A stretch of DNA of 50,016 nt from Actinomycetes bacterium (GTDB lineage: Bacteria > Actinomycetota > Actinomycetes > S36-B12 > GCA-2699445), in NCBI GenBank assembly GCA_022599915.1, contig JAHZLH010000021.1, forward strand, positions 1 to 50,016. The letters run 5' to 3'. Positions within the stretch are counted from its first letter, which is position 1; each line of letters begins with the position of its first letter. Below are positions 17,991 through 27,439 of this stretch, one piece after another. Below the pieces are notes generated by a model. That model saw only the letters and a list, made by a program, of their open reading frames with translations. It was not told the DNA's origin and did no database searches. A program made the translations under genes and the position numbers.

Positions 17991-19478
17991 TTACGGAGTG
18001 AACATTTCTGCTTGCTGAAATGACGGAGTGTCAGGCAAAGAAGTCATTCGCTGCTCGATAGTCATCTGCAGGCCACCGCGCGGTCGCAAGGTGATGTTTC
18101 CCTCCGGCTCCACTGACCGACTGGGATCGGTCACCCGCATGGACCAATCGCGGGCCATGAAAGCCATCAGCAGGGTGGCTTCGGTCCACGCGAACTGGTC
18201 GCCAATGCAGCGTCGATTGCCCCAACCGAACGGGTACCAGGCCCCGCGATGCCGGACAGTGCCGCGCTCGTCATATTGCCCCTCGGTGTTGAGCCACCGT
18301 TGCGGGCGGAAGGCTAGCGGATAGTCCCAGTAGTCCGGGCTGCGGTGCAGTACCCACATTGGCGCGAAGAGGATCGAGCCAGTCGGAATGGTCCAGCCCT
18401 GATAGCTGACATCAGTCATGAGTCGTCGACCAATCATCCACGCTGGCGGATAGAGTCGCAGCGATTCCGCCAGCACCGCCCGGGTGCGCGGTAGCGATGG
18501 CAGGTCGTGAAACTCTGGTGGCCGATCGGGCAGTTGATCCAGTTCTTCCCGGAGCCACATCGACTGCTGCTGATTTTGCGCCAGTAACAGCCAGGTCCAG
18601 GTGAGCCACATCGCCGTCGTCTCATGACCCGCCAAGATCAGCGTCATGGCTTCATCGCGCAGCTGCGCATCGTCCATGCCCACGCCGTCCTCGCGAGCGG
18701 CCATCATCATGCTGAGCAGATCGCCAGTGTCACCAGTCTGGCGGTGCTCCTCGATGATCCGTTGCAGAACTTTGTCCAGATCATCCCCAGCCGCAATGGT
18801 GGCACCGAACGGTGGCATCCCCAGGCGTGCTCGGATGTTCGACAACGGTTGAATGACGGCAGTGGAGTTCGCCAGCACAACATCGAGAGCCTCAGCCACG
18901 TCGTGTGCCGAACCGGACATATCTACCCCGAATAGGGTCCGGCCAACGATTTGCAGCGTCAACCGACTCATATCTGCTGCCACGTCTATTTGTTGACCCT
19001 GCTGCCATTCCGCGACGTGGGCTTCGGTCTCCGCCACCATCGTGCGCGCGTAGCCCGCTATCCGATCTCGGTGAAACGCGGGTTGTAGTAGTCGGCGTTG
19101 CCGCAGATGATGGTCGCCCTCAGCGGTGAGCAGTCCCTCACCAAGAACCGCTTGGGAACTTTGCAGCACTGGCGGTTTGATGGTGTGCCGGCCCTGATTC
19201 TGAAAAACCTCCACGACTAGGTCGGGATCTGAGGTGAGGTAGATGTGTTCGGAACCACGTCTGAAGTGCGCGAGCCCTGAGTACTCCCGCAGAAAGCGCT
19301 GGAAGACTAGTGGTGCAGACTGGCCCCGCAGCATTATCGACAGCGCCAGTTCCAGGCCGGGCGGGCCAGGTGGGCGGGGGACGTCGGGCTGCTTCACCGA
19401 ACTTTCGGTCATCGCGCGATGAGCCGCCTTCATGCGTGCCCGCGAGTCGTAAATTTTGCCGCCCCGCTTGATGGTCAC
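17991..19478 (-). CDS. Cytochrome P450
   Basis: A P450 monooxygenase of about 495 residues. It has the proline-rich start PRPPGPPG, the I-helix oxygen-binding motif AGHETT, the K-helix ESLR, and the haem loop FGWGNRRCIG, whose Cys is about 70 residues from the C-terminus. The pattern is of the CYP102/CYP4-like class E group seen in actinobacteria; substrate unknown. The start is uncertain. GTG 19478 has GGGAG upstream and codon-like composition after it. ATG 19412, which begins MTESSVKQPD, is a shorter alternative. No ferredoxin or reductase is nearby. The VanX-like gene ends 41 bp upstream on the same strand. Confidence 0.9.
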   Translation of the reverse strand: MTIKRGGKIYDSRARMKAAHRAMTESSVKQPDVPRPPGPPGLELALSIMLRGQSAPLVFQRFLREYSGLAHFRRGSEHIYLTSDPDLVVEVFQNQGRHTIKPPVLQSSQAVLGEGLLTAEGDHHLRQRRLLQPAFHRDRIAGYARTMVAETEAHVAEWQQGQQIDVAADMSRLTLQIVGRTLFGVDMSGSAHDVAEALDVVLANSTAVIQPLSNIRARLGMPPFGATIAAGDDLDKVLQRIIEEHRQTGDTGDLLSMMMAAREDGVGMDDAQLRDEAMTLILAGHETTAMWLTWTWLLLAQNQQQSMWLREELDQLPDRPPEFHDLPSLPRTRAVLAESLRLYPPAWMIGRRLMTDVSYQGWTIPTGSILFAPMWVLHRSPDYWDYPLAFRPQRWLNTEGQYDERGTVRHRGAWYPFGWGNRRCIGDQFAWTEATLLMAFMARDWSMRVTDPSRSVEPEGNITLRPRGGLQMTIEQRMTSLPDTPSFQQAEMFTP

Positions 19479-19519
19479 CGCCTCAGTGTCTCCCGGCTCA
19501 CCAGCCTCGGGCAAATGCG

Positions 19520-20242
19520 CTAGTCGGGCAGGCTGGTGCGGCCGTACCGGGGTGCTTGACCGGTGGCAGCAGCCCAGAGTCGGGTGCCGTACTCCCAGTG
19601 CCACCATTCGGTGCTGAGCACCACGAAACCTGCTGCGGTCATGGTCTGGGCCAGGAGTCGCCGCAGATTGCGGGTCAGCGGCGGCCCATCGGGCTCCAGG
19701 GCGTCTGCCGCCGCTGCTGGTACGAAAGCATCGAATGGCGTACCCAGATTCAGCGGCTGCTGTTGCCAGGTCAGCGTGACATCCACGGTGCCACCAGACG
19801 CATGTGGCGGGCAGTGAGCGGGCTCCGGATCAGGTTCTGAGACGAAGCCCGGCGGCAGGTTCGGATCGGCGTAGTAGGCGTCGTACAACTCTTGTTGCAG
19901 TCGGGGGTCGCGCCAGCCGTCCCATACGGCTAGTCCGAAGCCAGTCGGCAGCGACTCGGCCGCGCGATACAGCCGGGCGGCAGCCGCCGGTCGCAGCCAG
20001 GTCCCGGGAATCGCATGTGGCCATCCCTCGTGCCAGTAGGCCGCCACCACGCGAATGGCCGGATGCGCCACTGGGACCAGATCACCCGGTTGCGGTGCTG
20101 GCGCGGCGGGTAGTTCCGCGTCGGGTCGGTAGGGCCGCACGGGCGATAGGTCCAATCCCACAGCAACATTCGGCGCCCCCGCGTCCGATGGACTGCTACC
20201 GGTCCAGTGATAGTCGGGCAGCGGATCAGGTCGCTGCTGCAT
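19520..20242 (-). CDS. D-Ala-D-Ala dipeptidase, VanX/DdpX-like (peptidase M15D)
   Basis: A 240-residue zinc dipeptidase. The metal-site signatures are PPHASGGTVDVTL (His and Asp ligands) and STEWWHWEYG (Glu general base and His ligand), as in VanX. AVWDGWRDPRLQQELYDAY is the usual segment before the active site. There is no clear signal peptide, so it is probably cytoplasmic and hydrolyses D-Ala-D-Ala for peptide recycling. No vanH, vanA or vanRS homologue is nearby, so glycopeptide resistance is not implied. GGAGGGG precedes ATG 20242. Confidence 0.87.
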   Translation of the reverse strand: MQQRPDPLPDYHWTGSSPSDAGAPNVAVGLDLSPVRPYRPDAELPAAPAPQPGDLVPVAHPAIRVVAAYWHEGWPHAIPGTWLRPAAAARLYRAAESLPTGFGLAVWDGWRDPRLQQELYDAYYADPNLPPGFVSEPDPEPAHCPPHASGGTVDVTLTWQQQPLNLGTPFDAFVPAAAADALEPDGPPLTRNLRRLLAQTMTAAGFVVLSTEWWHWEYGTRLWAAATGQAPRYGRTSLPD

Positions 20243-20318
20243 AGATCCCCTCCGGTCGCTATCAGGTTAGCCTTGGTTACAAGCCGCGCGTGGTGCCGAG
20301 GTCGGCAACAATGGTGGC

Positions 20319-21698
20319 GTGATAGCGATCATAGGCGGCGGTCCCGGCGGCTACGAGGCGGCGCTCGTCGCCCGGCAATGTGGCGCTGAGGTCGTCCTGG
20401 TGGAACGAGACGGTCCCGGCGGATCGGCCGTGCTGACGGACTGTGTACCCAGCAAAGCGCTGATCGCAGTCGCGGATGTGCTGACAGTTTCCGGCGAGTC
20501 AGGTCACCTAGGGGTGACGCTCGGGGACACCCCAGTCCGGCCGGGATCGATCGGCGTCGATATCGCGGCGGCCAATGCACGAATCGAAAACCTCGCTGCC
20601 GAACAATCCGCAGACATTGGCTCTCGGCTGGAGCGGGAAGGTATTTCGGTAATTGGCGGGCAGGCTGAGCTGGCCGAGCGAGAAGTAGTGGTAGCAACAG
20701 ATCACGGGGAGCAACGGTTGCAGCCCGAGGCGATCCTGATCGCGACCGGCGCCCGGCCCCGGCTGCTTCCTGGCGTCGAACCGGATGGCGAGCGCATCTT
20801 CACTTGGGAGCAGCTCTACCGGTTGCAAGAACTGCCGGAACGCCTGATCGTCATCGGTTCGGGGGTGACTGGAGCTGAGTTCGCCGCCGCCTACCGCGCC
20901 ATGGGATGTGAGGTGGTGTTGGTGTCATCACGGGATCGAGTGCTGCCCACAGAGGACGCCGATGCTGCCGAGGTCATCGAGAACGCGTTCCAGCGTCGAG
21001 GGGTTGCGGTCGAAGCCCGGAGCCGAGCCGCCAGCGTAGTTCGCACCGAGTCAGGCGTGGCAGTGACGTTAACTGATGGTCGGACGTTGAGCGGAAGCCA
21101 CTGCCTGCTCGCGGTGGGTTCCATTCCCAACACTGATGGGCTGGGACTAACGACAGCAGGTGTGGCGGTGGATGAGCGTGGCTTTATCCAAGTGGATCGG
21201 GTATCGCGGACCAGTAACCCCAGTATCTACGCCGCAGGTGATTGCACCGGAGTCATGATGCTGGCTTCGGTGGCGGCCATGCAGGGTCGGATTGCCATGT
21301 GGCATTTGCTCGGCCAAGCAGTGCACCCACTGGATCAGCGAGCCGTCTCCAGCAACGTTTTCACAGATCCGGAGATCGCCACGGTCGGGTACTCCCAAGC
21401 CGAAATCGACAATGGTGACGTGGCAGCAGCGAGTGTCACGTTGCCATTGCGCACCAATCCACGAGCCAAGATGCAGGGCATCCAAGATGGGTTTGTCAAA
21501 GTGTTTTGTCGTGCAGACACCCGAGTTGTCATCGGTGGCGTGGTGGTGGCACCGCAGGCGAGCGAACTTATTTACCCGCTGACTATTGCCGTGGACCGGG
21601 GGCTCACCGTGGCCCAACTAGCGGAGGACTTCACGGTGTATCCCTCGCTGACCGGGTCCATTGCCGAGGCCGCGCGCAAACTCCGGGCGACCGACTAG
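20319..21698 (+). CDS. lpdA: NAD(P)H-quinone dehydrogenase / flavoprotein disulfide reductase homologue
   Basis: A 459-residue FAD and NAD(P)H-dependent flavoprotein with the pyridine-nucleotide-disulfide reductase layout. GGGPGG is at 6-11, a second Rossmann motif GSGVTGAEFA near 185, an AAGDCTG FAD motif, and the C-terminal dimerisation domain. The redox motif is degenerate: Ala37-VLTD-Cys42 instead of Cys-x4-Cys, and the end reads YPSLTGS instead of HPTxSE. The same losses are reported for M. tuberculosis LpdA (Rv3303c), which reduces quinones rather than lipoamide, so this is not dihydrolipoamide dehydrogenase. GTG 20319 is used; AACAAT lies 6 bases upstream. Confidence 0.88.
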   Translation: MIAIIGGGPGGYEAALVARQCGAEVVLVERDGPGGSAVLTDCVPSKALIAVADVLTVSGESGHLGVTLGDTPVRPGSIGVDIAAANARIENLAAEQSADIGSRLEREGISVIGGQAELAEREVVVATDHGEQRLQPEAILIATGARPRLLPGVEPDGERIFTWEQLYRLQELPERLIVIGSGVTGAEFAAAYRAMGCEVVLVSSRDRVLPTEDADAAEVIENAFQRRGVAVEARSRAASVVRTESGVAVTLTDGRTLSGSHCLLAVGSIPNTDGLGLTTAGVAVDERGFIQVDRVSRTSNPSIYAAGDCTGVMMLASVAAMQGRIAMWHLLGQAVHPLDQRAVSSNVFTDPEIATVGYSQAEIDNGDVAAASVTLPLRTNPRAKMQGIQDGFVKVFCRADTRVVIGGVVVAPQASELIYPLTIAVDRGLTVAQLAEDFTVYPSLTGSIAEAARKLRATD

Positions 21699-21730
21699 GC
21701 GACGCTAGCGATTCGACGACAACTAGTCGG
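21691..21730. terminator. Bidirectional terminator-like inverted repeat
   Basis: CCGACTAG (21691-21698) and CTAGTCGG (21723-21730) are perfect 8-bp arms around a 24-nt loop. Each arm contains the stop codon (TAG) of one of the convergent genes lpdA and accA3. It would fold in either transcript. Confidence 0.4.
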
Positions 21731-23480
21731 CGATCTCCATGAGCACGGTGCCGGTGGGAATAGTTGCCCCTACCTCAGCGGTGATTCCTTTGATAGTGCC
21801 GGACTTAGGGGCGTTGATCGGCTGCTCCATCTTCATCGCTTCCAACACGATCACCAAGTCGCCCTCGGCGATCTGTTGACCCTCCTCGACCGCGATCTTG
21901 ACGATGGTGCCCTGCATCGGAGCCACGACGGAATCACCGCTAGCGCCGGCACCGCCGGCTGTCTTCTTGCGGGACGGCGACTTCTTCTTCCCACCGCTCG
22001 TGGCGCCAAGGGCGCCCATGCCCTCGGGAAGCGAGACTTCCAGTCGCTTGCCGCCAACTTCGACGACGACGGTCTGGCGAGCTTCCGGCTCGGCTGCCTC
22101 GCCGGCAGCACCTGAGTACGGCGGGATGGTGTTGTCGAACTCGGTTTCGATCCAGCGGGTGTGCACGTGGAAGGGCGTGGCCGGATCTTCCGGTGCGAAA
22201 GCGGGATCTTCGACTACCGCACGATGGAACGTCAGCGCAGTGGCAATGCCGTCCACGGTGAACTCGGCCAACGCCCGACGGGAGCGCTCCAGCGCCTGCT
22301 GGCGATCCCGACCGGTCACGATCAGCTTCGCGAGCAGCGAGTCGAAGTTGCCACCGATGACGTCACCTTGCCGGAACCCGCCGTCCAGCCGCACACCAGG
22401 TCCGCTGGGGGGATCCCAGACGGTGAGCTCGCCAGGCGCGGGGAGGAAGTTACGACCGGGATCCTCGCCGTTGATCCGGAATTCAATGGAATGACCGCGT
22501 AGTTCTGGGTCACTCATGCCGAGTTTCTCGCCATCGGCGATGCGGAACTGCTCCCGCACTAGATCGATGCCGCTGATTTCCTCGCTGACCGGGTGTTCCA
22601 CCTGCAGGCGGGTATTGACCTCGAGGAAGGAGATCGTGCCGTCCTGGCCAACCAGGAATTCGCAGGTGCCGGCGCCGTAGTAGCCGGCCTCTTTCACGAT
22701 GGCCTTGGACGCTCGGTACAACTCTTCGATTTGCTCGTCGCTCAAGAATGGCGCCGGTGCTTCCTCGACCAGTTTCTGGTGTCGGCGCTGTAGCGAGCAG
22801 TCGCGCGTGGACACCACGACCACGTTGCCGTGCTGATCGGCGAGCACCTGCGTCTCCACGTGGCGCGGCCGATCCAGGTAGCGCTCCACAAAGCATTCGC
22901 CGCGACCAAACGCGGCTACCGCTTCCCGGACAGCCGAGTCATACAGTTCGGGGATTTCTTCCAGCGTGCGGGCGACCTTCAGGCCGCGGCCACCGCCACC
23001 GAAAGCAGCCTTGATGGCGACTGGCAAGCCGTGTTCTTCGGCGAATGCCACCACTTCGTCAGCGGTCTCGACCGGATCGGAGGTGCCGGGCACCTGGGGT
23101 GCACCAGCGCGGGCAGCGATATGGCGAGCCGACACCTTGTCGCCGAGATCGCGAATCGCCTGTGGCGGCGGACCGATCCAGGTCAGCCCAGCGTCGATGA
23201 CCGCCTGGGCGAACTCAGCGTTCTCGGACAGGAACCCGTAACCAGGGTGGACCGCGTCGGCACCGGACTCAGTGGCAGCGGCGATGACCTTGTCAATGAC
23301 CAGGTATGACTCGGCTGCGGTTGACCCGCCGAGCGCGTAGGCCTCATCAGCCTCCTGGACATGGAGGGCATCCCGATCGGGGTCGGCATAGACCGCGACA
23401 GAGGTAAGGCCAGCGTCTCGGCAGGCCCGGGCGACCCGGATGGCGATTTCACCACGGTTGGCGATCAGGACTTTCTGCAT
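21723..23480 (-). CDS. accA3: Acyl-CoA carboxylase alpha subunit (biotin carboxylase + BCCP)
   Basis: A 585-residue biotinylated subunit shared by acetyl- and propionyl-CoA carboxylases. The N-terminus [20 protein letters not shown] begins the biotin carboxylase fold. ATP-grasp segments ([39 protein letters not shown]) follow. After an Ala/Lys linker, the C-terminal biotin carrier domain has EAMKMEQP, the Lys being the biotin site. The frame is open 8 codons upstream, but ATG 23480 fits the family and lies 7 bases from TACCCT, implying a leaderless message. Gene symbol follows the mycobacterial homologue. Confidence 0.95.
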   Translation of the reverse strand: MQKVLIANRGEIAIRVARACRDAGLTSVAVYADPDRDALHVQEADEAYALGGSTAAESYLVIDKVIAAATESGADAVHPGYGFLSENAEFAQAVIDAGLTWIGPPPQAIRDLGDKVSARHIAARAGAPQVPGTSDPVETADEVVAFAEEHGLPVAIKAAFGGGGRGLKVARTLEEIPELYDSAVREAVAAFGRGECFVERYLDRPRHVETQVLADQHGNVVVVSTRDCSLQRRHQKLVEEAPAPFLSDEQIEELYRASKAIVKEAGYYGAGTCEFLVGQDGTISFLEVNTRLQVEHPVSEEISGIDLVREQFRIADGEKLGMSDPELRGHSIEFRINGEDPGRNFLPAPGELTVWDPPSGPGVRLDGGFRQGDVIGGNFDSLLAKLIVTGRDRQQALERSRRALAEFTVDGIATALTFHRAVVEDPAFAPEDPATPFHVHTRWIETEFDNTIPPYSGAAGEAAEPEARQTVVVEVGGKRLEVSLPEGMGALGATSGGKKKSPSRKKTAGGAGASGDSVVAPMQGTIVKIAVEEGQQIAEGDLVIVLEAMKMEQPINAPKSGTIKGITAEVGATIPTGTVLMEIAD

Positions 23481-23493
23481 GGCTAATAGGGTA
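23481..23493 (-). promoter_or_regulatory. -10 element of leaderless accA3 transcript
   Basis: On the minus strand, TACCCT (23493-23488) is followed by 7 bases and the ATG, with no ribosome binding site. It fits the TAnnnT-N6-9-start pattern repeated across the window. Confidence 0.45.
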
Positions 23494-23553
23494 CCGAGGC
23501 CCAATTGCGCATCATGCCGCTCGGTCGGTTGTTGGGTGTGGTGTTGGTCATTC

Positions 23554-24186
23554 TTACCCTGGCACCGGCCCCGTCAGCGCCACCCAACTTAGCCCCAACT
23601 CCGCCAGTAATTCGCGGACGCCAGGTAGTGACAGACCGATGACGTTGCCCGGATCTCCGACGACACCAGCCATAAAGGGTGCGCTGAGGCCGTCGAGAGT
23701 GAACGCCCCCGCCACTTGCAGCGATTCGCCGGTGGCCAAGTACCAGTCTAACTCCGCTGGAGTCCAGTGACCGAAGCGAACTTCGGTGGCAACCACGGTG
23801 TTGGCACTCGCGCCGGTATCGGTGCGCAGCACACTGTGACCGGTACGCAGCACTGCGCTGTGACCTTGTAGCGCTTCCAGTCGGGTGCGGGCCTCGGCCA
23901 CTGAGTCAGGTTTGCCCTGCGCGGTGCCAGCGACATCCAACACTGAATCCGCACCGATGACCACGGTGGGTTCGCGATTTGGCTCCAGAGTTGCTGCCAC
24001 TGCGGCCGCTTTGGCGCGGGCTAATTCCAACGCCACGCCAGCAGGTGATTGATCGTGATATTGGGCGATGTGCGCTTCCTCGTCGATCCCGCTCACGATC
24101 ACCTCAGGGTCCAGACCGGCGGAGCGCAGCAGCCGCAGTCGGGCGGGCGAGGCGCTGGCGAGTACCAGCGGCCACCGCTGGCTCAT
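23554..24186 (-). CDS. maf: Maf-family nucleotide pyrophosphatase
   Basis: A 210-residue Maf protein, a house-cleaning pyrophosphatase for non-canonical or methylated nucleoside triphosphates. The N-terminal [14 protein letters not shown] is the conserved S-x-S-P-x-R signature, followed by [16 protein letters not shown] (catalytic Asp region) and [10 protein letters not shown]. Its start overlaps the accE stop by 4 nt, so it is translated with accD and accE, an arrangement also found in mycobacteria. The exact nucleotide specificity cannot be read from sequence. Confidence 0.94.
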   Translation of the reverse strand: MSQRWPLVLASASPARLRLLRSAGLDPEVIVSGIDEEAHIAQYHDQSPAGVALELARAKAAAVAATLEPNREPTVVIGADSVLDVAGTAQGKPDSVAEARTRLEALQGHSAVLRTGHSVLRTDTGASANTVVATEVRFGHWTPAELDWYLATGESLQVAGAFTLDGLSAPFMAGVVGDPGNVIGLSLPGVRELLAELGLSWVALTGPVPG

Positions 24187-24404
24187 GTCTGCCGCAAGCT
24201 CAACCGCCAGGCCCCAGGTGCGGGGCGCGGCGCGTACCGGCCCTTACGGGCGCTGCTGGACCAGGCCGAGGTCGTTGGAGCTGCTGATTCCGCTGCCCCG
24301 CCCACGGCGGAGAAAACACCAATCAGCGCCGCCAACTGCTCCGGACTAGGGTTGCCGCTGACTACGCGCAGCAATGGCTCGGCGGGTCGTTCCTGCTCGC
24401 TCAC
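24183..24404 (-). CDS. accE: Acyl-CoA carboxylase epsilon subunit
   Basis: A 73-residue small protein. The segment [21 protein letters not shown] is the conserved core of actinobacterial AccE/PccE epsilon subunits. A Ser/Ala linker and [21 protein letters not shown] follow, the latter matching the typical Trp-containing tail. Epsilon subunits stabilise and stimulate the alpha/beta carboxylase complex. It is coupled by 4-nt ATGA overlaps to accD upstream and to maf downstream, which supports the assignment. Confidence 0.92.
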   Translation of the reverse strand: MSEQERPAEPLLRVVSGNPSPEQLAALIGVFSAVGGAAESAAPTTSAWSSSARKGRYAPRPAPGAWRLSLRQT

Positions 24405-25999
24405 AGTGGAATGTTCCCGTGCTTCTTCGGCAATGACTCCTTGCGCTTGTTGCGCAGTGCCCGGAGTGCTCGCACGACGTGCGTGCGGGTTTCGTGCGGC
24501 AGGATCACCCGATCGATGTAGCCCCGCTCAGCGGCCTGATACGGGTTGCACAGCGTCCGGTTGTAGTCGTCGGTGAGTTCCACTCGGCGAGTGTCCGGGT
24601 CCTCCGCCGCCGCTAACTCCTTGCGGTAAAGAATATTGACCGCGCCCTGAGCGCCCATGACGGCGATCTCCGCGGTCGGCCAGGCGAGATTGATGTCGCC
24701 ACCGAGATGCTTGGAGCCCATCACGTCGTAGGCGCCGCCGTAGGCCTTGCGAGTAATCACAGTCACCAGCGGCACGGTCGCTTCGCAGTAGGCGTAGATC
24801 AACTTGGCGCCTCGGCGGATGATGCCGGTCCATTCTTGATCGGTGCCGGGCAGGAAGCCTGGTACGTCAACAAAAGTCAGCACCGGAACGTTGAAAGCGT
24901 CGCAGGTGCGGACAAATCTGGCGGCCTTCTCGGAGGCGTCGATATCGAGGGTGCCGGCAAACTGCATCGGCTGATTCGCGACCACACCCACGGCTCTGCC
25001 TTCTACCCGACCGAAACCGACGACCAGGTTGGGAGCGAACAGTGGCTGCACCTCGAGGAAATCGCCGTCATCGAGCACGTGCTCGATGACGGTATGCATG
25101 TCGTAGGGCTGATTCACCGAGTCAGGGAGCAATGTGTCCAGTTCTCGGTCTTCGTCGGTGATCTCCAATGCAGCGTCGTCACCGTAGACCGGAGCCTCTT
25201 CCAGGTTGTTGCTCGGAAGATGCGATAGCAGTGATCGGACGTAGTCCAGCGCGTCGTCTTCATCGGTTGCCATGTAGTGGGCGACCCCGGATTTACTGTT
25301 GTGCGTGCGAGCACCACCGAGCTCCTCAAAAGCGACATCCTCGCCGGTCACTGTCTTGATTACATCGGGGCCGGTGATGAACATGTGGGACGTCTGATCC
25401 ACCATCACGGTGAAGTCGGTGATGGCGGGGGAGTAGACCGCGCCGCCAGCACACGGGCCCATGATCAGTGAGATCTGGGGAATCACGCCACTTGCACGGA
25501 CATTTCGCATGAAGATTTCGCCGTACTGACCCAGCGAGACCACGCCCTCTTGGATCCGTGCACCACCGGAATCGTTGATCCCAATGATGGGGCAGCCGGT
25601 CTTGAGGGCCAGATCCATGATCTTGACGATCTTCTCGCCGAAAACTTCGCCGAGTGAGCCGCCAAAGACAGTGAAATCTTGGGCGAAGACGCAGACGGGG
25701 CGGCCGTCGATGGTGCCGTAACCCGTCACTACGCCGTCCCCGTAGGGTCGGTTGTCTTGCAGGCCGAAGTTGTGGGAGCGGTGACGCGCCAGCCCGTCGA
25801 TTTGGGTGAAGGAACCGTCGTCGAGCAACTGCTCCACTCGCTCCATGGCGGTCTTCTTGCCTTTGGCGTGCTGTTTATCCACCGCCTCTTGCCGTCGCCC
25901 GCGGGCTTGCTCTCGTTTAGCCACCAGATCGGCAGCTTTGCCGGCTGTCGTGGACAAATCGGGCACATCGGAAGTCGGCTCGTCGGCGACCGCGGTCAT
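24401..25999 (-). CDS. accD: Propionyl-CoA carboxylase beta subunit (carboxyltransferase)
   Basis: A 532-residue carboxyltransferase that moves the carboxyl group from biotin to propionyl-CoA, giving methylmalonyl-CoA. [14 protein letters not shown] and [13 protein letters not shown] form the acyl-CoA oxyanion sites. In the C-terminal half [15 protein letters not shown] carries the Asp that, in Streptomyces PccB, favours C3/C4 over C2 acyl-CoA. This supports propionyl-CoA as substrate and links the gene to mutAB. GGAGG precedes ATG 25999. It heads the accD-accE-maf operon and is divergent from birA; it is the AccD5-type subunit. Confidence 0.95.
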   Translation of the reverse strand: MTAVADEPTSDVPDLSTTAGKAADLVAKREQARGRRQEAVDKQHAKGKKTAMERVEQLLDDGSFTQIDGLARHRSHNFGLQDNRPYGDGVVTGYGTIDGRPVCVFAQDFTVFGGSLGEVFGEKIVKIMDLALKTGCPIIGINDSGGARIQEGVVSLGQYGEIFMRNVRASGVIPQISLIMGPCAGGAVYSPAITDFTVMVDQTSHMFITGPDVIKTVTGEDVAFEELGGARTHNSKSGVAHYMATDEDDALDYVRSLLSHLPSNNLEEAPVYGDDAALEITDEDRELDTLLPDSVNQPYDMHTVIEHVLDDGDFLEVQPLFAPNLVVGFGRVEGRAVGVVANQPMQFAGTLDIDASEKAARFVRTCDAFNVPVLTFVDVPGFLPGTDQEWTGIIRRGAKLIYAYCEATVPLVTVITRKAYGGAYDVMGSKHLGGDINLAWPTAEIAVMGAQGAVNILYRKELAAAEDPDTRRVELTDDYNRTLCNPYQAAERGYIDRVILPHETRTHVVRALRALRNKRKESLPKKHGNIPL

Positions 26000-26023
26000 A
26001 GCACCTCCAGGGCTGAACTCCCC

Positions 26024-26035
26024 TACATTATGGCT
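26024..26035 (+). promoter_or_regulatory. -10 element of birA
   Basis: TACATT (26024-26029) directly abuts ATG 26030 but lies exactly 6 bases before the in-frame GTG 26036. If the transcript is leaderless as for neighbours, translation would begin at that GTG. Confidence 0.4.
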
Positions 26036-26842
26036 GTGCCCTCAGAAACTGGTGAGCCCGGCAGGGCAGATGTGTTGAATTCGGATCAAGTGCTGACTGA
26101 TTTGGCTGCTGCGGACGTGTCCTGGCGTGACGTGGTCGTGCTGGATAGCACCGGCTCCACTAACACTGATCTAGCTGCCGCGGTGGCAGCGGGAACGGCC
26201 AGTTCCGGAGCAGTCCTCGCCGCTGACAATCAAAGTGCAGGTCGGGGTCGACTGGATCGGGAGTGGTATTCGCAGTCGGGTGCGACGCTGACTTTCTCGG
26301 TCTATCTCACCGCACCGGCGAACTCTGCTCAGTTCCTGCCGCTACTCATGGGCCTCGCTGTCGTGCGGGCTATCCCCGCCGCTGACGATCAGGTCACGCT
26401 GAAATGGCCCAACGATGTCCTTGTGAATGGACGCAAGGCAGCCGGCATCCTTGCCGAAGCCGTGTCCGGTGGGGCGGTGGTTGGTTGCGGAATCAACGTC
26501 GGGCTGACTGCCGAGCAGTTGCCGGTACCGGATTCCCACTCGTTATCGCTGGCCGGTATTGATATCGAACGTAACGACCTATTAGCTCGAGTGTTGATCG
26601 AACTGCATCAGATCCATCAGCGATGGGCGGAAGCGGGCTATCACGCAGAGGCAGCCGGGTTGTTGGCGGAGTTCCGTCGTCGCTGCGGCACGCTGGGGCG
26701 GCAGGTTCGGGTCCAGTTGCCCGACGGCGGCCAACTGGAAGGCCGCGCAGAAGATATCGACGATGTCGGACAACTTGTCGTAGCGAGCGCTACAGGACAG
26801 CAAACGGTCTCGGTCGGTGATGTCATCCACCTACGTCACTAG
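26030..26842 (+). CDS. birA: Biotin--[acetyl-CoA-carboxylase] ligase
   Basis: A 270-residue biotin protein ligase that attaches biotin to the AccA3 carrier domain. It has STGSTNTDL, the biotinyl-AMP loop [29 protein letters not shown] and a C-terminal SH3-like domain ending [10 protein letters not shown]. There is no N-terminal helix-turn-helix, so it is a ligase without repressor function. The frame is open far upstream, antisense to accD, but homology begins after 26030. ATG 26030 or GTG 26036 are both possible starts. It is divergent from the carboxylase it serves. Confidence 0.94.
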   Translation: MAVPSETGEPGRADVLNSDQVLTDLAAADVSWRDVVVLDSTGSTNTDLAAAVAAGTASSGAVLAADNQSAGRGRLDREWYSQSGATLTFSVYLTAPANSAQFLPLLMGLAVVRAIPAADDQVTLKWPNDVLVNGRKAAGILAEAVSGGAVVGCGINVGLTAEQLPVPDSHSLSLAGIDIERNDLLARVLIELHQIHQRWAEAGYHAEAAGLLAEFRRRCGTLGRQVRVQLPDGGQLEGRAEDIDDVGQLVVASATGQQTVSVGDVIHLRH

Positions 26843-26864
26843 CCGCTGATTGGTTTCGGCAACC

Positions 26865-26878
26865 ACCCTGCGGAGGGT
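26865..26878 (+). promoter_or_regulatory. Small hairpin covering the PH-protein ribosome binding site
   Basis: ACCCT-gcgg-AGGGT forms a 5-bp stem whose 3' arm contains part of the GGAGGG Shine-Dalgarno sequence of the next gene. It may simply be a weak birA terminator. Confidence 0.25.
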
Positions 26879-26881
26879 ACG

Positions 26882-27439
26882 GTGACGATCATGGGTTACC
26901 CACAGAAGCTGTTGTCAGATGGCGAGTCGATTGTTTTTGAGATGCGACCGCATTGGCGAGCACTCCTGGTTCCGGGCCTCGTGCTGCTGGCGGTCATCTT
27001 CGGTATGGCTCTGCTCTGGGACTGGTTCGGCGGCTGGTTGGAGGGCGACGGCATCCTAAGCGGGATTTCACAGACGGCGCTGGTCTTGATCGCGCTGTTT
27101 CTCGCTGCAGTCTTCGTGGTCCGACCGTTCCTCTACTGGGTCACCACTCAATACGTTTTCACCACCCGTCGGGTCATTGTTCGCTCTGGCTTGGTGTCGC
27201 GCCACGGCATCGATATGCCGTTAATCAAAGTGAACAATGTGTCCTTTGACGTCTCGGTGATGGGACGGCTGGTGAACTACGGCACCTTGTCCATAAGTTC
27301 CGCGTCAGACGAGGCCCTCATCATTGAAGGCGTGCCTGACGTGGAATTCGTTCAGCGCGAGGTGAACCGACTGCACGATGAAGATCTGGCCCGGCGTCGC
27401 GCACAGGGTTCTGGCGAGTCGGAGGGCGACCTAGCGTGA
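26882..27439 (+). CDS. PH-domain (bPH2/YdbS-like) membrane protein
   Basis: A 185-residue membrane protein. Two transmembrane helices (about residues 27-47 and 62-84) are followed by a bacterial PH domain with YVFTTRRVIVRSGLVSRHGIDMPLIKVNNVSF, typical of the bPH2 family, and a charged tail. It corresponds in position and sequence style to Rv3278c of M. tuberculosis; function unknown. GTG 26882 has GGAGG at 5 bases; ATG 26891 (MGYPQKLL) fits homologous N-termini and is an alternative. The stop overlaps the cyclase start by 4 nt. Confidence 0.9.
   Translation: MTIMGYPQKLLSDGESIVFEMRPHWRALLVPGLVLLAVIFGMALLWDWFGGWLEGDGILSGISQTALVLIALFLAAVFVVRPFLYWVTTQYVFTTRRVIVRSGLVSRHGIDMPLIKVNNVSFDVSVMGRLVNYGTLSISSASDEALIIEGVPDVEFVQREVNRLHDEDLARRRAQGSGESEGDLA

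Noticed and set aside
19520-20242. Vancomycin resistance locus
   Set aside because: Only a VanX-like dipeptidase is present; there is no VanH, VanA/B ligase or VanRS nearby, and such dipeptidases are common in actinobacteria.
20262-20280. DtxR/IdeR iron box between the VanX-like gene and lpdA
   Set aside because: Only the left half (AGGTTAGCCT) fits; about 13 of 19 positions match and the right half is degraded, too weak to list as a site.
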